A DNA stretch of 64,000 bases from Sinomonas susongensis (GTDB lineage Bacteria > Actinomycetota > Actinomycetes > Actinomycetales > Micrococcaceae): the NCBI RefSeq assembly GCF_005877005.1, contig NZ_SSNH01000010.1, positions 59,507 to 123,506 of the forward strand. Direction: 5' to 3'. The notes beneath the pieces are model-generated. The model saw only the letters and a list, made by a program, of their open reading frames with translations. It had not been told where the DNA came from and made no database searches. Made by a program: the position numbers and the translations under genes. Below are positions 36,901 through 45,352 of the stretch, piece after piece; position 1 is the stretch's first letter; each line of letters starts with the position of its first letter.

Positions 36901-37439
36901 CGACCGCCCCCGAGGATCGGCGTTGGCGCGCGGAGGTCCTGGACGTGCGGACCCACGTGTTCATCTCGTGCAAGGAGCACCGTGCCGTTCCGACGGGGGA
37001 GGGCAAGCCGGGCGGCGGGCTGCGGGACGAGGTGTTCGTCCATTCCGACACCGGGAGCATGTCCGGGGGCGAGCGGCAGCGCTTCACGGCCTTCATCATG
37101 GCCGCGGCGCTCAGCTACCAGCTCGGCATCGCGGAGCAGGGGTTCACGACGTACGGGACGGTCATGATGGACGAGGCCTTCGTGCTTGCGTCCGAGGAGT
37201 TCGCCGGCGCCGGCATCTCCGCTCTCCACGAGTTCGGGTTCCAGCTCCTGCTCGCGGCGCCCGAGAACGTCATCGACCTCTCCCGGCACCTCGGCTCGGT
37301 GACGGAGATCCTGCGGGACAGGCGCACGAACCGTTCGGGGCTGCTCGAGGGCCTCGGGCAGCTGGGGGGGACGCGCGGCGACGGCCCTGTCTCGCAGGCG
37401 AATCCGGTCGACATCGTGCTGCGGGAGGCGATCCCGTGA
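33957..37439 (+). CDS. jetC: Wadjet type I protein JetC (SMC/MukB-like ATPase; MksB-like)
   Basis: 1160 residues. Walker [10 protein letters not shown] at 48-56, long coiled coils (about 240-460 and 640-830) flanking a hinge-like region (about 470-620, with [23 protein letters not shown]), the ABC signature MSGGERQRF near 1034 and Walker B VMMDEAF near 1068. This is the DNA-loop-extruding motor of Wadjet/MksBEF complexes, which in type I Wadjet recognise small circular DNA for cleavage by JetD. Here jetD does not follow: an LCP-family gene begins 106 bp downstream. Without a nuclease the complex could act as an MksBEF condensin, or use another nuclease. Confidence 0.92.
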   Translation: MSIASMLPLDDQINPGQFRLAQVQIVNWGTFHGAHTMHVDRAGTLLTGNSGVGKSTLFDAIARVFDARPRSNEAAAARTGQSEDRRTTFTYMRGKVGDVAVGESQASAFQRPGATWSAVALTFDNAAGTRHTLTALFDLPKNGTESSLGRFYLIDSVPLDVHAIEGIADRRFTRGALEALFPGAQVFDVHKTFAERFRRLLGISSDQALPLLRVIQAGKGLGGSVNSFFRDQVLDPPETLAAADQVVEEFSNLMSIRQRLEDVREQRDQLAPVPGLNQQYAQALLDANRLRDLSGEAFERVRQQLAVTVQERIAARAAAAAQSKAAELAAERKTRDALAKELRALEAEYNNAGGNQIGALEQQTENSRVGLRLRREVEAAARQGLDDAGLQLPWSAEGWAAAHEEAAAATESLEGDSAALREARFEAFDAHASAKRDLAGARRELESMAARKSLLPPSSVENRASIAQATGVREEDMPFAGELIDLADSEERWRPAAERALRSFATTLLVPGEHFAAVTRYLDEHAIRGALRAVDLSVPVAGSAAALADVRADDLITKLQILPGEAGDYVRARIATEFAYPCVEDPDELALLDRGLSLGGVVKRHRGTVEKDDRFASRQDWVLGFDNAVKVADLGARIADLEAALVLAAEAAQASEDSHQGVARRLEALRRVAADHRRWEEVSAAVAEDELRRAEKRLEDAHAAQADLEPLRAKVERVRADHQASTEAAAVFQSEHRQLDAAATSAARLLDEAKARLAERSASPAESPAASAAQESSDVALAPYFEGAAGLTELHELDTLAAAVRARLLEELHAAESRAQAAAERLTRIFESFEREWGPGVSADHGVTVAAAGAFEARYHEIVSEGLPAQEAEFRRFFQQRTHESFSTLLHLLDEERRAISARILPLNSILGDVGFHEGSYLELDIKQTVPASARQFKEAIVSALKARHAVDGAAAAPATAGEDALAARYKTLETLVKRLASTAPEDRRWRAEVLDVRTHVFISCKEHRAVPTGEGKPGGGLRDEVFVHSDTGSMSGGERQRFTAFIMAAALSYQLGIAEQGFTTYGTVMMDEAFVLASEEFAGAGISALHEFGFQLLLAAPENVIDLSRHLGSVTEILRDRRTNRSGLLEGLGQLGGTRGDGPVSQANPVDIVLREAIP

Positions 37440-37525
37440 CCTTCCTCTACGGCGAGCCTTCCAGCTTTTACAGAGTTTGCACAGCTACTGTTGCCCCGCG
37501 CGCTTCAGCCGGCGCGCGGTCCTGA
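37436..37525 (+). pseudogene. possible vestige of a fourth jet gene start
   Basis: A GTG overlaps the jetC stop (GTGA) and is preceded by GGGAGG at an ideal 7-nt distance, as for jetA-jetB and jetB-jetC couplings. The frame then ends after 29 codons, in sequence that shows no JetD similarity. It may mark the place where jetD was lost, or be chance. Confidence 0.25.
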
Positions 37526-37545
37526 CGCCGATCTAAGGGAGCCGC

Positions 37546-38940
37546 ATGCGGCGCACGCCTGATGCCCAAGGGGCCAGCAGCCAGAACCACGAGCCCTGGC
37601 ACAACCTCTACGGGCAGCTCATCGACCGCGACCGTCGCCGGAAGTTCCGGCGGCGCAGGACGATCGTCCTTTCGATCGCTCTGGTCCTGGCCCTCGTCGT
37701 AGCCGGCGGGGTGTTCGCCCTGACCACCTACATCGGCTTCGAGAACGGGATCCGGCGCTCGCAGGCGCTCAATGGGGGTGCTGGACTCGATCAGGACGTG
37801 AACATCCTCGTCATGGGGCTCGACAGCCGGCTCGACGAGAACGGCAACCCGCTGAGCCAGGAGGAGTACGACGCGCTCCATTCGGGCAGTTCGACCGACG
37901 GCGGCTACAACAGCAACGTCCTCATGGTCCTGCACGTCCCGAAGGACGGCAGCCAGGCGACCGTCATCTCGATTCCCCGGGACGACTACGTCGACCTCGC
38001 GGGTTCCCCGGACGGCGTCGCCCAGGGCAAGGTCAAGCAGGCGTACGGCTACGCGATGGACGAGGCCATGAAGAAGCTCAAGGCGGACCCCCAGGGCAAG
38101 AGCGACTCCCAGATCTACCAGGAGGCGCGGGACGACGGCCGGAAGGCCGAGATCCAAACGGTCCAGAACTTCCTCAACATCAAGATCGACCACTTCGTCG
38201 AGGTCACGATGGGTGCCTTCCTCGACGTCGCGAAGGCCCTTGCGCCCATCACGGTATGCCTCCAGGAAGCCACCCAGGACACGTACTCGGGGGCGAACTT
38301 CAAGGCTGGCGTGCAGCAGCTCAACGCGCAGCAGGCTGTGGCGTTCGTCCGCCAGCGCCGCGACACGTCCGGCTCCGGGGTCGACCTGAGCGACCTCGAC
38401 CGTGAGCGCAGGCAGCAGGCGTTCATCTCCTCGCTCCTGACGCAGCTCAAGCAGACCAGCACCTTCACGGACCTCAACAAGGTCCAGGGCATCCTCAACG
38501 CGGTCAAGGACAAGATGGCCGTGGACCAGTCCCTCAACCTCATCGACTTCGGCTTCAAGGCCAAGCAGCTCACGGCCGGCCACATCCGCTTCGTGACGCT
38601 CCCCATCGTGCAGTTCGGCTGGTCCGACACGGGCGAGTCGGTCAACATCGTCGACAAGGCTGCGATCCAGGCGCAGGTCGCGCAGCTGCTCTCACCGCAG
38701 CCGACGGCGACTCCGACGCCAACCCCCACCCAGGCCTCGTCCGCGCAGCAGGCGCCCCAGCAGGGCTCGGATTCGGGTTCGCAGCAGGCGCCGGCCCAGC
38801 AGGCCCCTGCAGCGGGTTCGGGCGGGCAGGGCTCGGGCGCGGCGCCCGCCGCAGCGCCGTCGCCCTCCTCGACGTCCACGTTCAACGCGGGCGACTGGTC
38901 GAGCGTCCTCCAAGGCGGCGGCATCCCCTGCGTCAAGTAG
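37546..38940 (+). CDS. LytR-CpsA-Psr (LCP) family protein
   Basis: 464 residues. A basic cytoplasmic start, one membrane anchor (about 39-61), then the extracellular LCP domain (about 84-310) with the polyprenyl-phosphate-binding arginines in ISIPRDDYVDL and FVRQRRDTS and the acidic LVMGLDSRLD. A Gln/Ser/Pro/Ala-rich tail (about 390-450) leads to a conserved-looking end GGGIPCVK. LCP enzymes attach teichoic-acid-like or arabinogalactan-type glycopolymers to peptidoglycan. AAGGGAG precedes the ATG. Confidence 0.92.
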   Translation: MRRTPDAQGASSQNHEPWHNLYGQLIDRDRRRKFRRRRTIVLSIALVLALVVAGGVFALTTYIGFENGIRRSQALNGGAGLDQDVNILVMGLDSRLDENGNPLSQEEYDALHSGSSTDGGYNSNVLMVLHVPKDGSQATVISIPRDDYVDLAGSPDGVAQGKVKQAYGYAMDEAMKKLKADPQGKSDSQIYQEARDDGRKAEIQTVQNFLNIKIDHFVEVTMGAFLDVAKALAPITVCLQEATQDTYSGANFKAGVQQLNAQQAVAFVRQRRDTSGSGVDLSDLDRERRQQAFISSLLTQLKQTSTFTDLNKVQGILNAVKDKMAVDQSLNLIDFGFKAKQLTAGHIRFVTLPIVQFGWSDTGESVNIVDKAAIQAQVAQLLSPQPTATPTPTPTQASSAQQAPQQGSDSGSQQAPAQQAPAAGSGGQGSGAAPAAAPSPSSTSTFNAGDWSSVLQGGGIPCVK

Positions 38941-38993
38941 CGGCGTTCACCTGCTCGTCGCCCGCGCGTTGCCTCCGATTGGCCGGGCGTGCC

Positions 38994-38999
38994 TAGAGT
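38994..38999 (+). promoter_or_regulatory. -10-like box of SGNH gene 1
   Basis: TAGAGT, 6 nt before the GTG at 39006, with a loose -35 (TTGCCT, 38969-38974) 19 bp upstream. Confidence 0.45.
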
Positions 39000-39005
39000 T
39001 CCCGC

Positions 39006-39845
39006 GTGAGCGGTGGCGTTCGACGGCGGTATGTTGCCCTCGGCGATTCCTTCACCGAGGGCGTGGGCGATCGCAACCCCAACCTGCCCAACGGCGTCCG
39101 CGGCTGGGCCGACCGCGTCGCGGAGAAGCTCGCGAAGTACGAGAAGGGCTGGGAGTACGCGAACCTCGCGGTCCGCTCCAAGCGCCTCCGCCAGATCATC
39201 GACGAACAGCTCGAACCCGCCGTCGCCCTCGACCCCACTCTCGTGACGCTCTATGCGGGCGGCAACGACATCCTCGATCTCGGCACGGACATGGATCGGC
39301 TGCTCGAGGACTATTCGGGGCTCGTCGCGCGGTTGGCCGAGACGGGCGCGACCCTCGTCCTGTTCACGGGCTACGACGTCAAGGTGAGTCCCCTCCTCGA
39401 GCCGCTCCGCCGCCGCAACTGGCAGTACAACGCTCGGGTGCGCGAGCTCGCCCGCGAGCATGGGGCGGTTCTCGTGGACTACTGGTGCTTCGACGAGTAC
39501 AACGACAAGCGCATGTGGGACTCCGACCGGCTCCACATGTCCACCGCCGGCCACAAGTACCTCTCGCGGCAGGTCCTCACCCACCTCGGCGTCCCGACGA
39601 CGTTCAAGCCGACTGACTGGGAGCCCGTCGCGCCGCGGAACAGCCGTGAGTGGGTCGCGGCCCAGCGGCGGTGGATGAACGACTGGGTCGTCCCGCTCAT
39701 CGGCCGCAAGCTGCGCGGAGTGACGCTCGGCGACTTCCTCCTCCCGCGGTGGCCCGAGCCGGTGAAGGTCCCCCGCAAGGGAGGGCTGCGGCGGTACGCC
39801 CTCGAGCATCCCGAGGTCCTGGAAGGCCGCTCGGTCGTCCGCTGA
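39006..39845 (+). CDS. SGNH/GDSL hydrolase (paralogue 1)
   Basis: 279 residues without a signal peptide. SGNH blocks: YVALGDSFTEGVGD (nucleophile Ser in block I), Gly in ANLAVRSKRLRQI, YAGGNDIL (block III Asn) and SDRLHMSTAGH (Asp and His of block V). A C-terminal extension (about 195-279) ends in EHPEVLEGRSVVR. It is clearly paralogous to the 49245-50012 product, sharing PNGVRGWADR and LAVR. Esterase or acyl-hydrolase activity in the cytoplasm is expected; the substrate is unknown. Confidence 0.92.
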   Translation: MSGGVRRRYVALGDSFTEGVGDRNPNLPNGVRGWADRVAEKLAKYEKGWEYANLAVRSKRLRQIIDEQLEPAVALDPTLVTLYAGGNDILDLGTDMDRLLEDYSGLVARLAETGATLVLFTGYDVKVSPLLEPLRRRNWQYNARVRELAREHGAVLVDYWCFDEYNDKRMWDSDRLHMSTAGHKYLSRQVLTHLGVPTTFKPTDWEPVAPRNSREWVAAQRRWMNDWVVPLIGRKLRGVTLGDFLLPRWPEPVKVPRKGGLRRYALEHPEVLEGRSVVR

Positions 39846-39897
39846 TCCCCGGTTCCTGCATGGTGGAACGGAGTGGGGCACGACCGGTGGGGGAAGC

Positions 39898-39903
39898 TAG
39901 TCT
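39898..39903 (+). promoter_or_regulatory. -10-like box of the MFS exporter gene
   Basis: TAGTCT, 6 nt before the ATG at 39910. Confidence 0.45.
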
Positions 39904-39909
39904 GCTGAT

Positions 39910-41130
39910 ATGCCGCCGCCTCCCCTGAACCGCTCCGGGACCCTCAGCACGGCCTGGCTCCTGGTCCTGGCGTTCCTCGCGACGACGGCCCCGCTCTCGA
40001 CCGACCTCTACCTCCCCGGTTTCCCCCGAGTCCAGCAGGACTTCGCGGCGAGTGCCTCCGGAGTCCAGCTCACGCTCACCGGCTTCCTCGTGGGGATGGC
40101 GTTCGGCCAGCTCGGCTTCGGTGCCCTTTCAGACAAGCGGGGCCGCATCGTCCCGCTCCTCTGCGGCAACGTCCTGGCCCTCGGGGCCTCCGTGCTCGCA
40201 GCGCTCGCCCCGTCGATCGAGGTGCTTGTCGCGGCTCGGCTCCTCCAGGGACTCGGCGGGGCGGCGGGCGTCGTGATCGCCCGTGCCATCATCGTGGACC
40301 TGACCCGCGGCTCCGAGTCCGCACGCACCATGAGCCTCATGATGACGGTCGGCGGCATCGCGCCGATCGTCGCGCCGTCGCTCGGCGCAGTCCTGCAGGG
40401 GCCGGTCGGCTGGCGCGGCGTCATGTGGACGCTCGCGGGCCTGTTCGCGCTCATGATGTGCGCGGTGTCCCTCGTGTTCCGGGAGACCCGGCCCCCCGAG
40501 GCCCGGCACGGCGCGAGCCTCCTCGGCGGCCTCCGCCAAGTGGCTCAGGAGCCCCGCTACCTCCTTTTCGCCGCCCTGTTCGCGACCACGTTCGCCGTCA
40601 TGATGACGTACATCTCGGCGTCGTCATTCGTGTACCAGAACGTGATGGGCTTCAGCCCGGTCGGGTACGGTATCGCTTTCGGGATCAATGCCGTGGGGCT
40701 CATCAGCTCGGGCTACATCTCCTCGCGGCTCGCGCGCACGGTTGGCCCGCTCGCGACGGTCCGTGTCGCCGTTCCGCTGCTGCTCGCGTTCTGCGTCCTG
40801 ACCCTCGTGGTCGCCCTCCTGCCCGGCCCGCGCTGGCTCCTCGCGGTGCCGATCTGGCTCTCGGTCACGACGGTGGGCTTCATCATGGGCAACTCGACGG
40901 CGCTCGCGCTCGACGCCGTGCGGCACGTCTCGGGGAGCGGCTCGGCGGGGCTGGGGTTCGCCCAGTTCGTGTTCGGCGCGATCGTGTCGCCCCTCTCGGG
41001 CATCGGCGGCTCGGGCACTGCCTTGCCGATGGCGGTCATCATGACGATTGCCGCGGCCATCGCCACGCTGCTCCTCGCCACGGCCGCGCTGCGCGCGCGG
41101 AGGAGGGCGACGGCGTCGTCCGGCCGGTGA
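39910..41130 (+). CDS. Bcr/CflA-type MFS drug exporter
   Basis: 406 residues, 12 hydrophobic segments. The Bcr/CflA pattern is strong: FLATTAPLSTDLYLPGFPRVQQDF in and after segment 1, GQLGFGALSDKRGRIVPLL (motif A), RLLQGLGGAAGVVIARAIIVDLT (motif B) and GGIAPIVAPSLGAVLQGPVGWRGVM (motif C). Members export sulfonamides, chloramphenicol-like compounds or dipeptides by proton antiport. The gene is leaderless by the position of its -10-like box. Confidence 0.92.
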   Translation: MPPPPLNRSGTLSTAWLLVLAFLATTAPLSTDLYLPGFPRVQQDFAASASGVQLTLTGFLVGMAFGQLGFGALSDKRGRIVPLLCGNVLALGASVLAALAPSIEVLVAARLLQGLGGAAGVVIARAIIVDLTRGSESARTMSLMMTVGGIAPIVAPSLGAVLQGPVGWRGVMWTLAGLFALMMCAVSLVFRETRPPEARHGASLLGGLRQVAQEPRYLLFAALFATTFAVMMTYISASSFVYQNVMGFSPVGYGIAFGINAVGLISSGYISSRLARTVGPLATVRVAVPLLLAFCVLTLVVALLPGPRWLLAVPIWLSVTTVGFIMGNSTALALDAVRHVSGSGSAGLGFAQFVFGAIVSPLSGIGGSGTALPMAVIMTIAAAIATLLLATAALRARRRATASSGR

Positions 41131-41160
41131 AGGCCGCCCGGCGGTGACCGAGGCCCCGGG

Positions 41161-41520
41161 TTACTCCTGGCCGAGGTCCGCGATCTCGAAGCTCCACAGC
41201 TCGGCCGAGACGCCGACGGGCCGCTGGCGCTCCTCCCGGGCGCCCTCGGCGCCCTCGGCACCGCTGGCGGCCTGGGCACCGCCGGGCCGTCCGTGGCCGT
41301 GCCCGAACGAAGCCGAGTTCCGCCACGCCTCGTAGCTCTCCTCGTCGGCCCATCGGGTGACGACGAGCCATACGTTCCGGCCGTCGCTCGGCTGGAGGAG
41401 CTCGAAGCCCTCGAATCCGGGCTGACCGTCGACGGCGTTCGCGCGGCCCGCGAATCGGCGGGCCAGTTCGTCTCCAGATTCAGCGGGCACGGTGATGGCG
41501 TTGATCTTGACGATGCTCAT
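41161..41520 (-). CDS. antibiotic biosynthesis monooxygenase / IsdG-MhuD-like haem-degrading protein
   Basis: 119 residues from ATG 41520. The ABM fold is seen in IVKINAITVPAESGDELARRF, PGFEGFELLQP, VWLVVTRWADEESYEAWRNS and FGHGHG. Asn (in KINAI), Trp (in EAWRNS) and His (in GHGHG) match the Asn-Trp-His triad of MhuD/IsdG haem oxygenases. A low-complexity Gly/Ala/Glu insert follows (about 80-98). Release of iron from haem is therefore plausible. It converges on the MFS gene. Confidence 0.82.
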   Translation of the reverse strand: MSIVKINAITVPAESGDELARRFAGRANAVDGQPGFEGFELLQPSDGRNVWLVVTRWADEESYEAWRNSASFGHGHGRPGGAQAASGAEGAEGAREERQRPVGVSAELWSFEIADLGQE

Positions 41521-41618
41521 GCGACCCATTCTGGCAGCGCACCACCGACGCCCGGCGAACGTGTTGCGCCGGAAGTCACAGGGCAGACCGCTAACGTTGC
41601 GACCGAAGGGGGAGAACC

Positions 41619-42404
41619 ATGGAAGCCAGCGGGCTGAGTGAGAGACGGGCCGGGCATGCCGTCATGGCCGAGGTGCTGCGCCTGCAGGAGTCGAGGCCGC
41701 CCCGGCGACGGATGGCCCGAGTCTTCGGAGCGGACCCGCTGGCGCGGGAGGCCCGCAGCTGGTTCTGGGGCGCACTCGGCGAGCAGCGCGTCGCGCGGGT
41801 CCTCGCCGGGCTCGGCCCCGGGTGGCATGTCCTGCACTCCATCCCGGTCGGGAAGCGGGGCGCGGACATCGACCACGTCGTCATCGGCCCCGGAGGCGTG
41901 TTCACTCTCAACACAAAGCACCATCGCGGCGCCAACGTGTGGGTCGCAGGCAGGACCCTCATGGTCAACGGCCACCGCGTGCCGTACCTGCGGAACTCGG
42001 CCCATGAGGCCGCGAGGGCGTCGGCCCTGCTCACGCGCGCCGCGGGGTACCCGGTCGAGGTGCGGGCCGTCGTCGTCCTCGTGGCACCGCGGAAGGTGAC
42101 GACACGCAGCCGCGCGGAGGGCGCCGTCGTCCTGACCGATGAGAGGCTGCGCCGTTGGCTCGCCCGGCAGCCGCGCACCCAGTCGGACGACGACGCCGCC
42201 CGGCTCTCGGCGCTCGCGGCCGAACCCGCGACCTGGGGGGCGAGCGACCTTGCCCCCGATCCGGCCCAGACGCAGGCCTCCTTCGATGACCTCCGAGCCG
42301 AGGTGGTGCGCGCCCGGGCGCGCCGGCTCGGATGGCTCCTCGCGGGCTGCGCCGGCGTTGTCGTTGCCGCGCTCGATTCCCTTCCGCACGGCCTCTTCCG
42401 CTAG
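41619..42404 (+). CDS. NERD-domain protein
   Basis: 261 residues. The NERD (nuclease-related) domain spans about 50-165: ALGEQRVARVLAGL, HSIPVGKRGADIDHVVIGPGGVFTLNTKHHRGANVWV and PVEVRAVVVLV. The acidic and Lys residues of the restriction-endonuclease-like core (D-I-D-H…N-T-K) are present. A C-terminal hydrophobic stretch (LLAGCAGVVVAALDSL) suggests a membrane anchor. GGGGGAG precedes the ATG. NERD proteins are linked to DNA processing, but this one is uncharacterised. Confidence 0.88.
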   Translation: MEASGLSERRAGHAVMAEVLRLQESRPPRRRMARVFGADPLAREARSWFWGALGEQRVARVLAGLGPGWHVLHSIPVGKRGADIDHVVIGPGGVFTLNTKHHRGANVWVAGRTLMVNGHRVPYLRNSAHEAARASALLTRAAGYPVEVRAVVVLVAPRKVTTRSRAEGAVVLTDERLRRWLARQPRTQSDDDAARLSALAAEPATWGASDLAPDPAQTQASFDDLRAEVVRARARRLGWLLAGCAGVVVAALDSLPHGLFR

Positions 42405-42545
42405 GCGCAGCTCCTCCGGCGCCCTCCCGCCGGGCTGAAATTCACACAACTCCTCGGCTGTGCCCGGCCGCTAAACTCGGCTCAGGCCTCCGGCCCTCGG
42501 GCCCCGGCACCAGACTCGGTCATCGCAGCGCAAAGGAGCAACCGC

Positions 42546-43919
42546 ATGACGACGTGGCGGATCCGGGACTTCCACCCCTCGGACCTCGACAGCATCCTCC
42601 ATCTCTGGAGCGCCATGACCGAGTCGGGCATCGAGCCCGTGTACTCGCTGTCCGAGGTGCTCGCGAGCTGCCAGGCCGACTACGCCGTCGTCGCCGTCCA
42701 GGGCGAGGACATCGTCGGTGCGGCGGTCGGCCGGGCGGCGCACGAGCAGGGGTGGATCGTGTTCCTCGCAACGCTCCCCGAGTCCCGCGGGAGGGGCATC
42801 GGCACCGGGCTGCTCGCCTCCCTCGAGCAGCGCATGGCGCCGCTCGGCCTCACGAAGCTCTCGGCGCTCATGCCGGACACCGAGACGCGGATCGACGCGT
42901 TCCTCAACCGCGGCTTCAAGGACGTCAAGAACCTCCGGTTCTTCGAGCGGCAGATCCCGGTGCAGCGCGCCGAGCTGGGCCCCCTCGCGCAGCTCGGCGG
43001 GCGCGTCCTGCCCCGCGACCTGTGGGCGAACGTGGCAGGGATGCAGCGCGAGAAGCAGCTCCTCGAGCGGCGGCTCGTGCTCCCGCTCGCGGAGGCGGAG
43101 CTCGCGGACGAATTCGGCGTGGTGCCGCCGCGCGCCGTCGTCCTCTTCGGGCCGCCCGGCACCGGCAAGACGACGTTCGCCAAGGCGATCGCGTCCCGTC
43201 TCGAATGGCCGTTCGTGGAGGTCTTCCCGTCTCGGCTTGCCGCCGACCCCGAGGGCCTTGCGGGCGCGCTCCGCCGGACGTTCCTCGAGATCGCCGAGCT
43301 CGAGCACGCCGTCGTGTTCCTGGACGAGGTCGAGGAGATCGCGTCGCGCCGAGCAGGCGATCCGCCGAGCCCGACGCAGGGTGTCACGAACGAGCTGCTC
43401 AAGATCATCCCCGCCTTCCGCGAGCAGCCGGGGAGGCTCCTCGTGTGCGCGACGAACTTCATCCGCGCGCTCGACCCCGCGTTCCTCCGCCATGGGCGCT
43501 TCGACTACGTGATACCGATCGGCCTGCCCGACGCGGAAGCACGGCACGCGATGTGGAACCGCTTCATCCCCGAAGCTGTCGTCGCGAGCGTCGACGTGGC
43601 CCTCCTCACGGCCCGCACCGAGGGCTTCTCGCCCGCGGACATCGAGTTCGCGGCGCGCTCGGCATCGCAGCGGGCGCTCGAGAAGGCCGTCTACTCGCCC
43701 GCTGCCGTCTCGGCTGCAGGGCCGACCGACGGCGGGCCGTCCGACGGCGGGGCGTCCGGCGGCGGGGCGTCCGACGGCGGGCCGTCCGCGCCGCGGAATG
43801 GCCGCCGGGGCCCCACGACCGAGGACTACCTCGAGGCGATCTCCGAGACGAAGACGACGGTGGGCGAGGAGGTCGCTGCGGCCTTCCTCGAGGACATCGA
43901 GGATCTGGCTCGCGTGTGA
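42546..43919 (+). CDS. GNAT acetyltransferase fused to AAA+ ATPase
   Basis: 457 residues. Residues 1-145 are a GNAT domain (IRDFHPSDLDSILHLW; acetyl-CoA loop ESRGRGIGTGLL at 79-90; IDAFLNRGFKDVKNLRFFER). Residues about 160-390 are an AAA+ domain: Walker A GPPGTGKT (202-209), Walker B VVFLDEVEEI, sensor 1 LLVCATNF and arginine-finger region LRHGRFDYVIPIGLP. A Gly/Ser/Asp repeat linker follows, then EDYLEAISETKTTVGEEVAAAFLEDIE. ATP-driven remodelling coupled to acetylation of a target is an inference from the fusion. It follows the NERD gene by 141 bp. Confidence 0.88.
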   Translation: MTTWRIRDFHPSDLDSILHLWSAMTESGIEPVYSLSEVLASCQADYAVVAVQGEDIVGAAVGRAAHEQGWIVFLATLPESRGRGIGTGLLASLEQRMAPLGLTKLSALMPDTETRIDAFLNRGFKDVKNLRFFERQIPVQRAELGPLAQLGGRVLPRDLWANVAGMQREKQLLERRLVLPLAEAELADEFGVVPPRAVVLFGPPGTGKTTFAKAIASRLEWPFVEVFPSRLAADPEGLAGALRRTFLEIAELEHAVVFLDEVEEIASRRAGDPPSPTQGVTNELLKIIPAFREQPGRLLVCATNFIRALDPAFLRHGRFDYVIPIGLPDAEARHAMWNRFIPEAVVASVDVALLTARTEGFSPADIEFAARSASQRALEKAVYSPAAVSAAGPTDGGPSDGGASGGGASDGGPSAPRNGRRGPTTEDYLEAISETKTTVGEEVAAAFLEDIEDLARV

Positions 43920-44060
43920 TCGCGGCGGGTCTCTGCCCGCCCCGCATGTTTCCGACCTTCTTTGAATCGTGGGAGCGGCGTGTCGCGTGCGACTCGCCGC
44001 TCCTGCTCGGTTGCGGCCGCGAGACCCGGTCGGAACCGACGCGCCGCCCCAGCCGGGAGT

Positions 44061-44106
44061 GGCGCTCGACGGCGCTCGACGGCGCTCGACGGCGCTTGAC
44101 GGCGCT
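44061..44106 (+). repeat. 10-bp tandem repeat in an intergenic region
   Basis: GGCGCTCGAC is repeated three times exactly, once with one change, then half a unit. It lies in the 244-bp gap between the GNAT-AAA+ gene and the phosphatase gene; otherwise that gap shows nothing I can name. Confidence 0.9.
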
Positions 44107-44163
44107 GCGGATCGCGTCGTCGCCAGTTCTGTGACCGGATGAAGCCGTGGCAGAGTGTTGCGC

Positions 44164-45261
44164 ATGACTGGAGTGCTCCTGAAGGCCGCCCACCGGGTCG
44201 GCGATCGCGTCCACGCCGCTCAGACGGTGTGGGCCCGGAGGCTCGGCTTCGTTCCGCAGGTCGTCGCGTACCGAGGCTACGGCACGACGTCCCGCGTGCG
44301 GATCCTCGCACGCGTCCTCTACGGGGCGCCCGGTCTGCATCGGATCGGCGCCAACGCGACGACGGCGGCTGACAAGGGCCGGGAGCGCCACCGCGACGTC
44401 GGCTGGTACGAGCCGGAGACGCCGAGTGCGTGGACGGGGACGGAAGACGTCCGCGGGTGGCGCGCGTTCACGAGCATCCCGATCGAGTACTCGGCGGTGA
44501 CGATCGAGGTCGGCGGCCACACGACGACGGTGCGCGCCGACTTCGGGGGCGTCATCGACGCGATGGTCCACGTCGACCTCGAGCCCGGGTGGCACGACGT
44601 CAAGATGAGCGCCGAGGACGCGGAGCCGGCCATCGGGCAGGTCCTCGTCGTCGACCCGTCGTCGACGTTCGGCATCGTCTCCGACATCGACGACACCGTC
44701 ATGGTCACAGCCCTCCCGCGCCCGTTCCTCGCCCTGTGGAACACGTTCGTGCTGAGCGAGCGCGCCCGCACCCCCACCCCCGGGATGTCGGTGCTGCTCG
44801 ACCGTCTGGCAGCGCACCATCCGACCGCCCCGGTCATGTATCTCTCGACGGGTCCGTGGAACGCGGCGCCGACCCTTGCCCGTTTCCTCGGCCGCAACCT
44901 CTATCCGGCCGGTCCGCTCCTGCTCACGGACTGGGGTATGACGGCGGACAGCTGGTTCCGCAGTGGCCGCGAGCACAAGGCCCGCAACCTCGCCCGCCTC
45001 GCCGCCGAGTTCCCGGACCTGAAGTGGCTCCTCATCGGCGACAACGGCCAGCACGACGAGTCGATCTACGCCGAGTTCGCGCGGCGCCATCCGGACAGCG
45101 TCGCGGCTGTCGCAATCCGGGAGCTCTCGACCGGCGAGGCCGTGTTCTCCGGCGGAACGACCCACGACGGCCGCTCCACCCCGGTGCCGGGCGTCCCCTG
45201 GGCTTCCGCGCCGGACGGCGCAGGGCTGGCCGCGCAGCTCGAGAAGTTCGGGCTCCTCTAG
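44164..45261 (+). CDS. App1-type phosphatase domain protein (DUF2183)
   Basis: 365 residues from ATG 44164 (GTG 44155 also in frame). The C-terminal half is the App1 phosphatase catalytic domain, a HAD-like fold with DIDDT at 174-178, PVMYLSTGPWNAAPTLARFL and LIGDNGQHDESIYAEFA. In yeast App1 is a phosphatidate phosphatase; the bacterial role is unknown. The N-terminal part is a beta domain (YRGYGTTSRVRILARVL) usual for the family. A CAGAGT box 7 nt upstream could be its -10. Confidence 0.88.
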   Translation: MTGVLLKAAHRVGDRVHAAQTVWARRLGFVPQVVAYRGYGTTSRVRILARVLYGAPGLHRIGANATTAADKGRERHRDVGWYEPETPSAWTGTEDVRGWRAFTSIPIEYSAVTIEVGGHTTTVRADFGGVIDAMVHVDLEPGWHDVKMSAEDAEPAIGQVLVVDPSSTFGIVSDIDDTVMVTALPRPFLALWNTFVLSERARTPTPGMSVLLDRLAAHHPTAPVMYLSTGPWNAAPTLARFLGRNLYPAGPLLLTDWGMTADSWFRSGREHKARNLARLAAEFPDLKWLLIGDNGQHDESIYAEFARRHPDSVAAVAIRELSTGEAVFSGGTTHDGRSTPVPGVPWASAPDGAGLAAQLEKFGLL

Positions 45262-45352
45262 CCCTCGCGTTCCGGGGGTTCGGCGCGCCGTCCGGCAAGG
45301 ATGAGGGCCTCACCCCTTGCCCTCGCCGCCCATCACGTAGTGAGAATGGCCC

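Noticed and set aside
33636..37289. A 1217-codon open frame on the minus strand through jetB and jetC
   Set aside because: It is antisense to clearly recognised JetB/JetC coding sequence, has the skewed composition of a GC-rich antisense frame, and shows no domain.
37436..37525. The short frame after jetC as a functional JetD
   Set aside because: It has 29 codons and no similarity to JetD; at best it marks a lost start.
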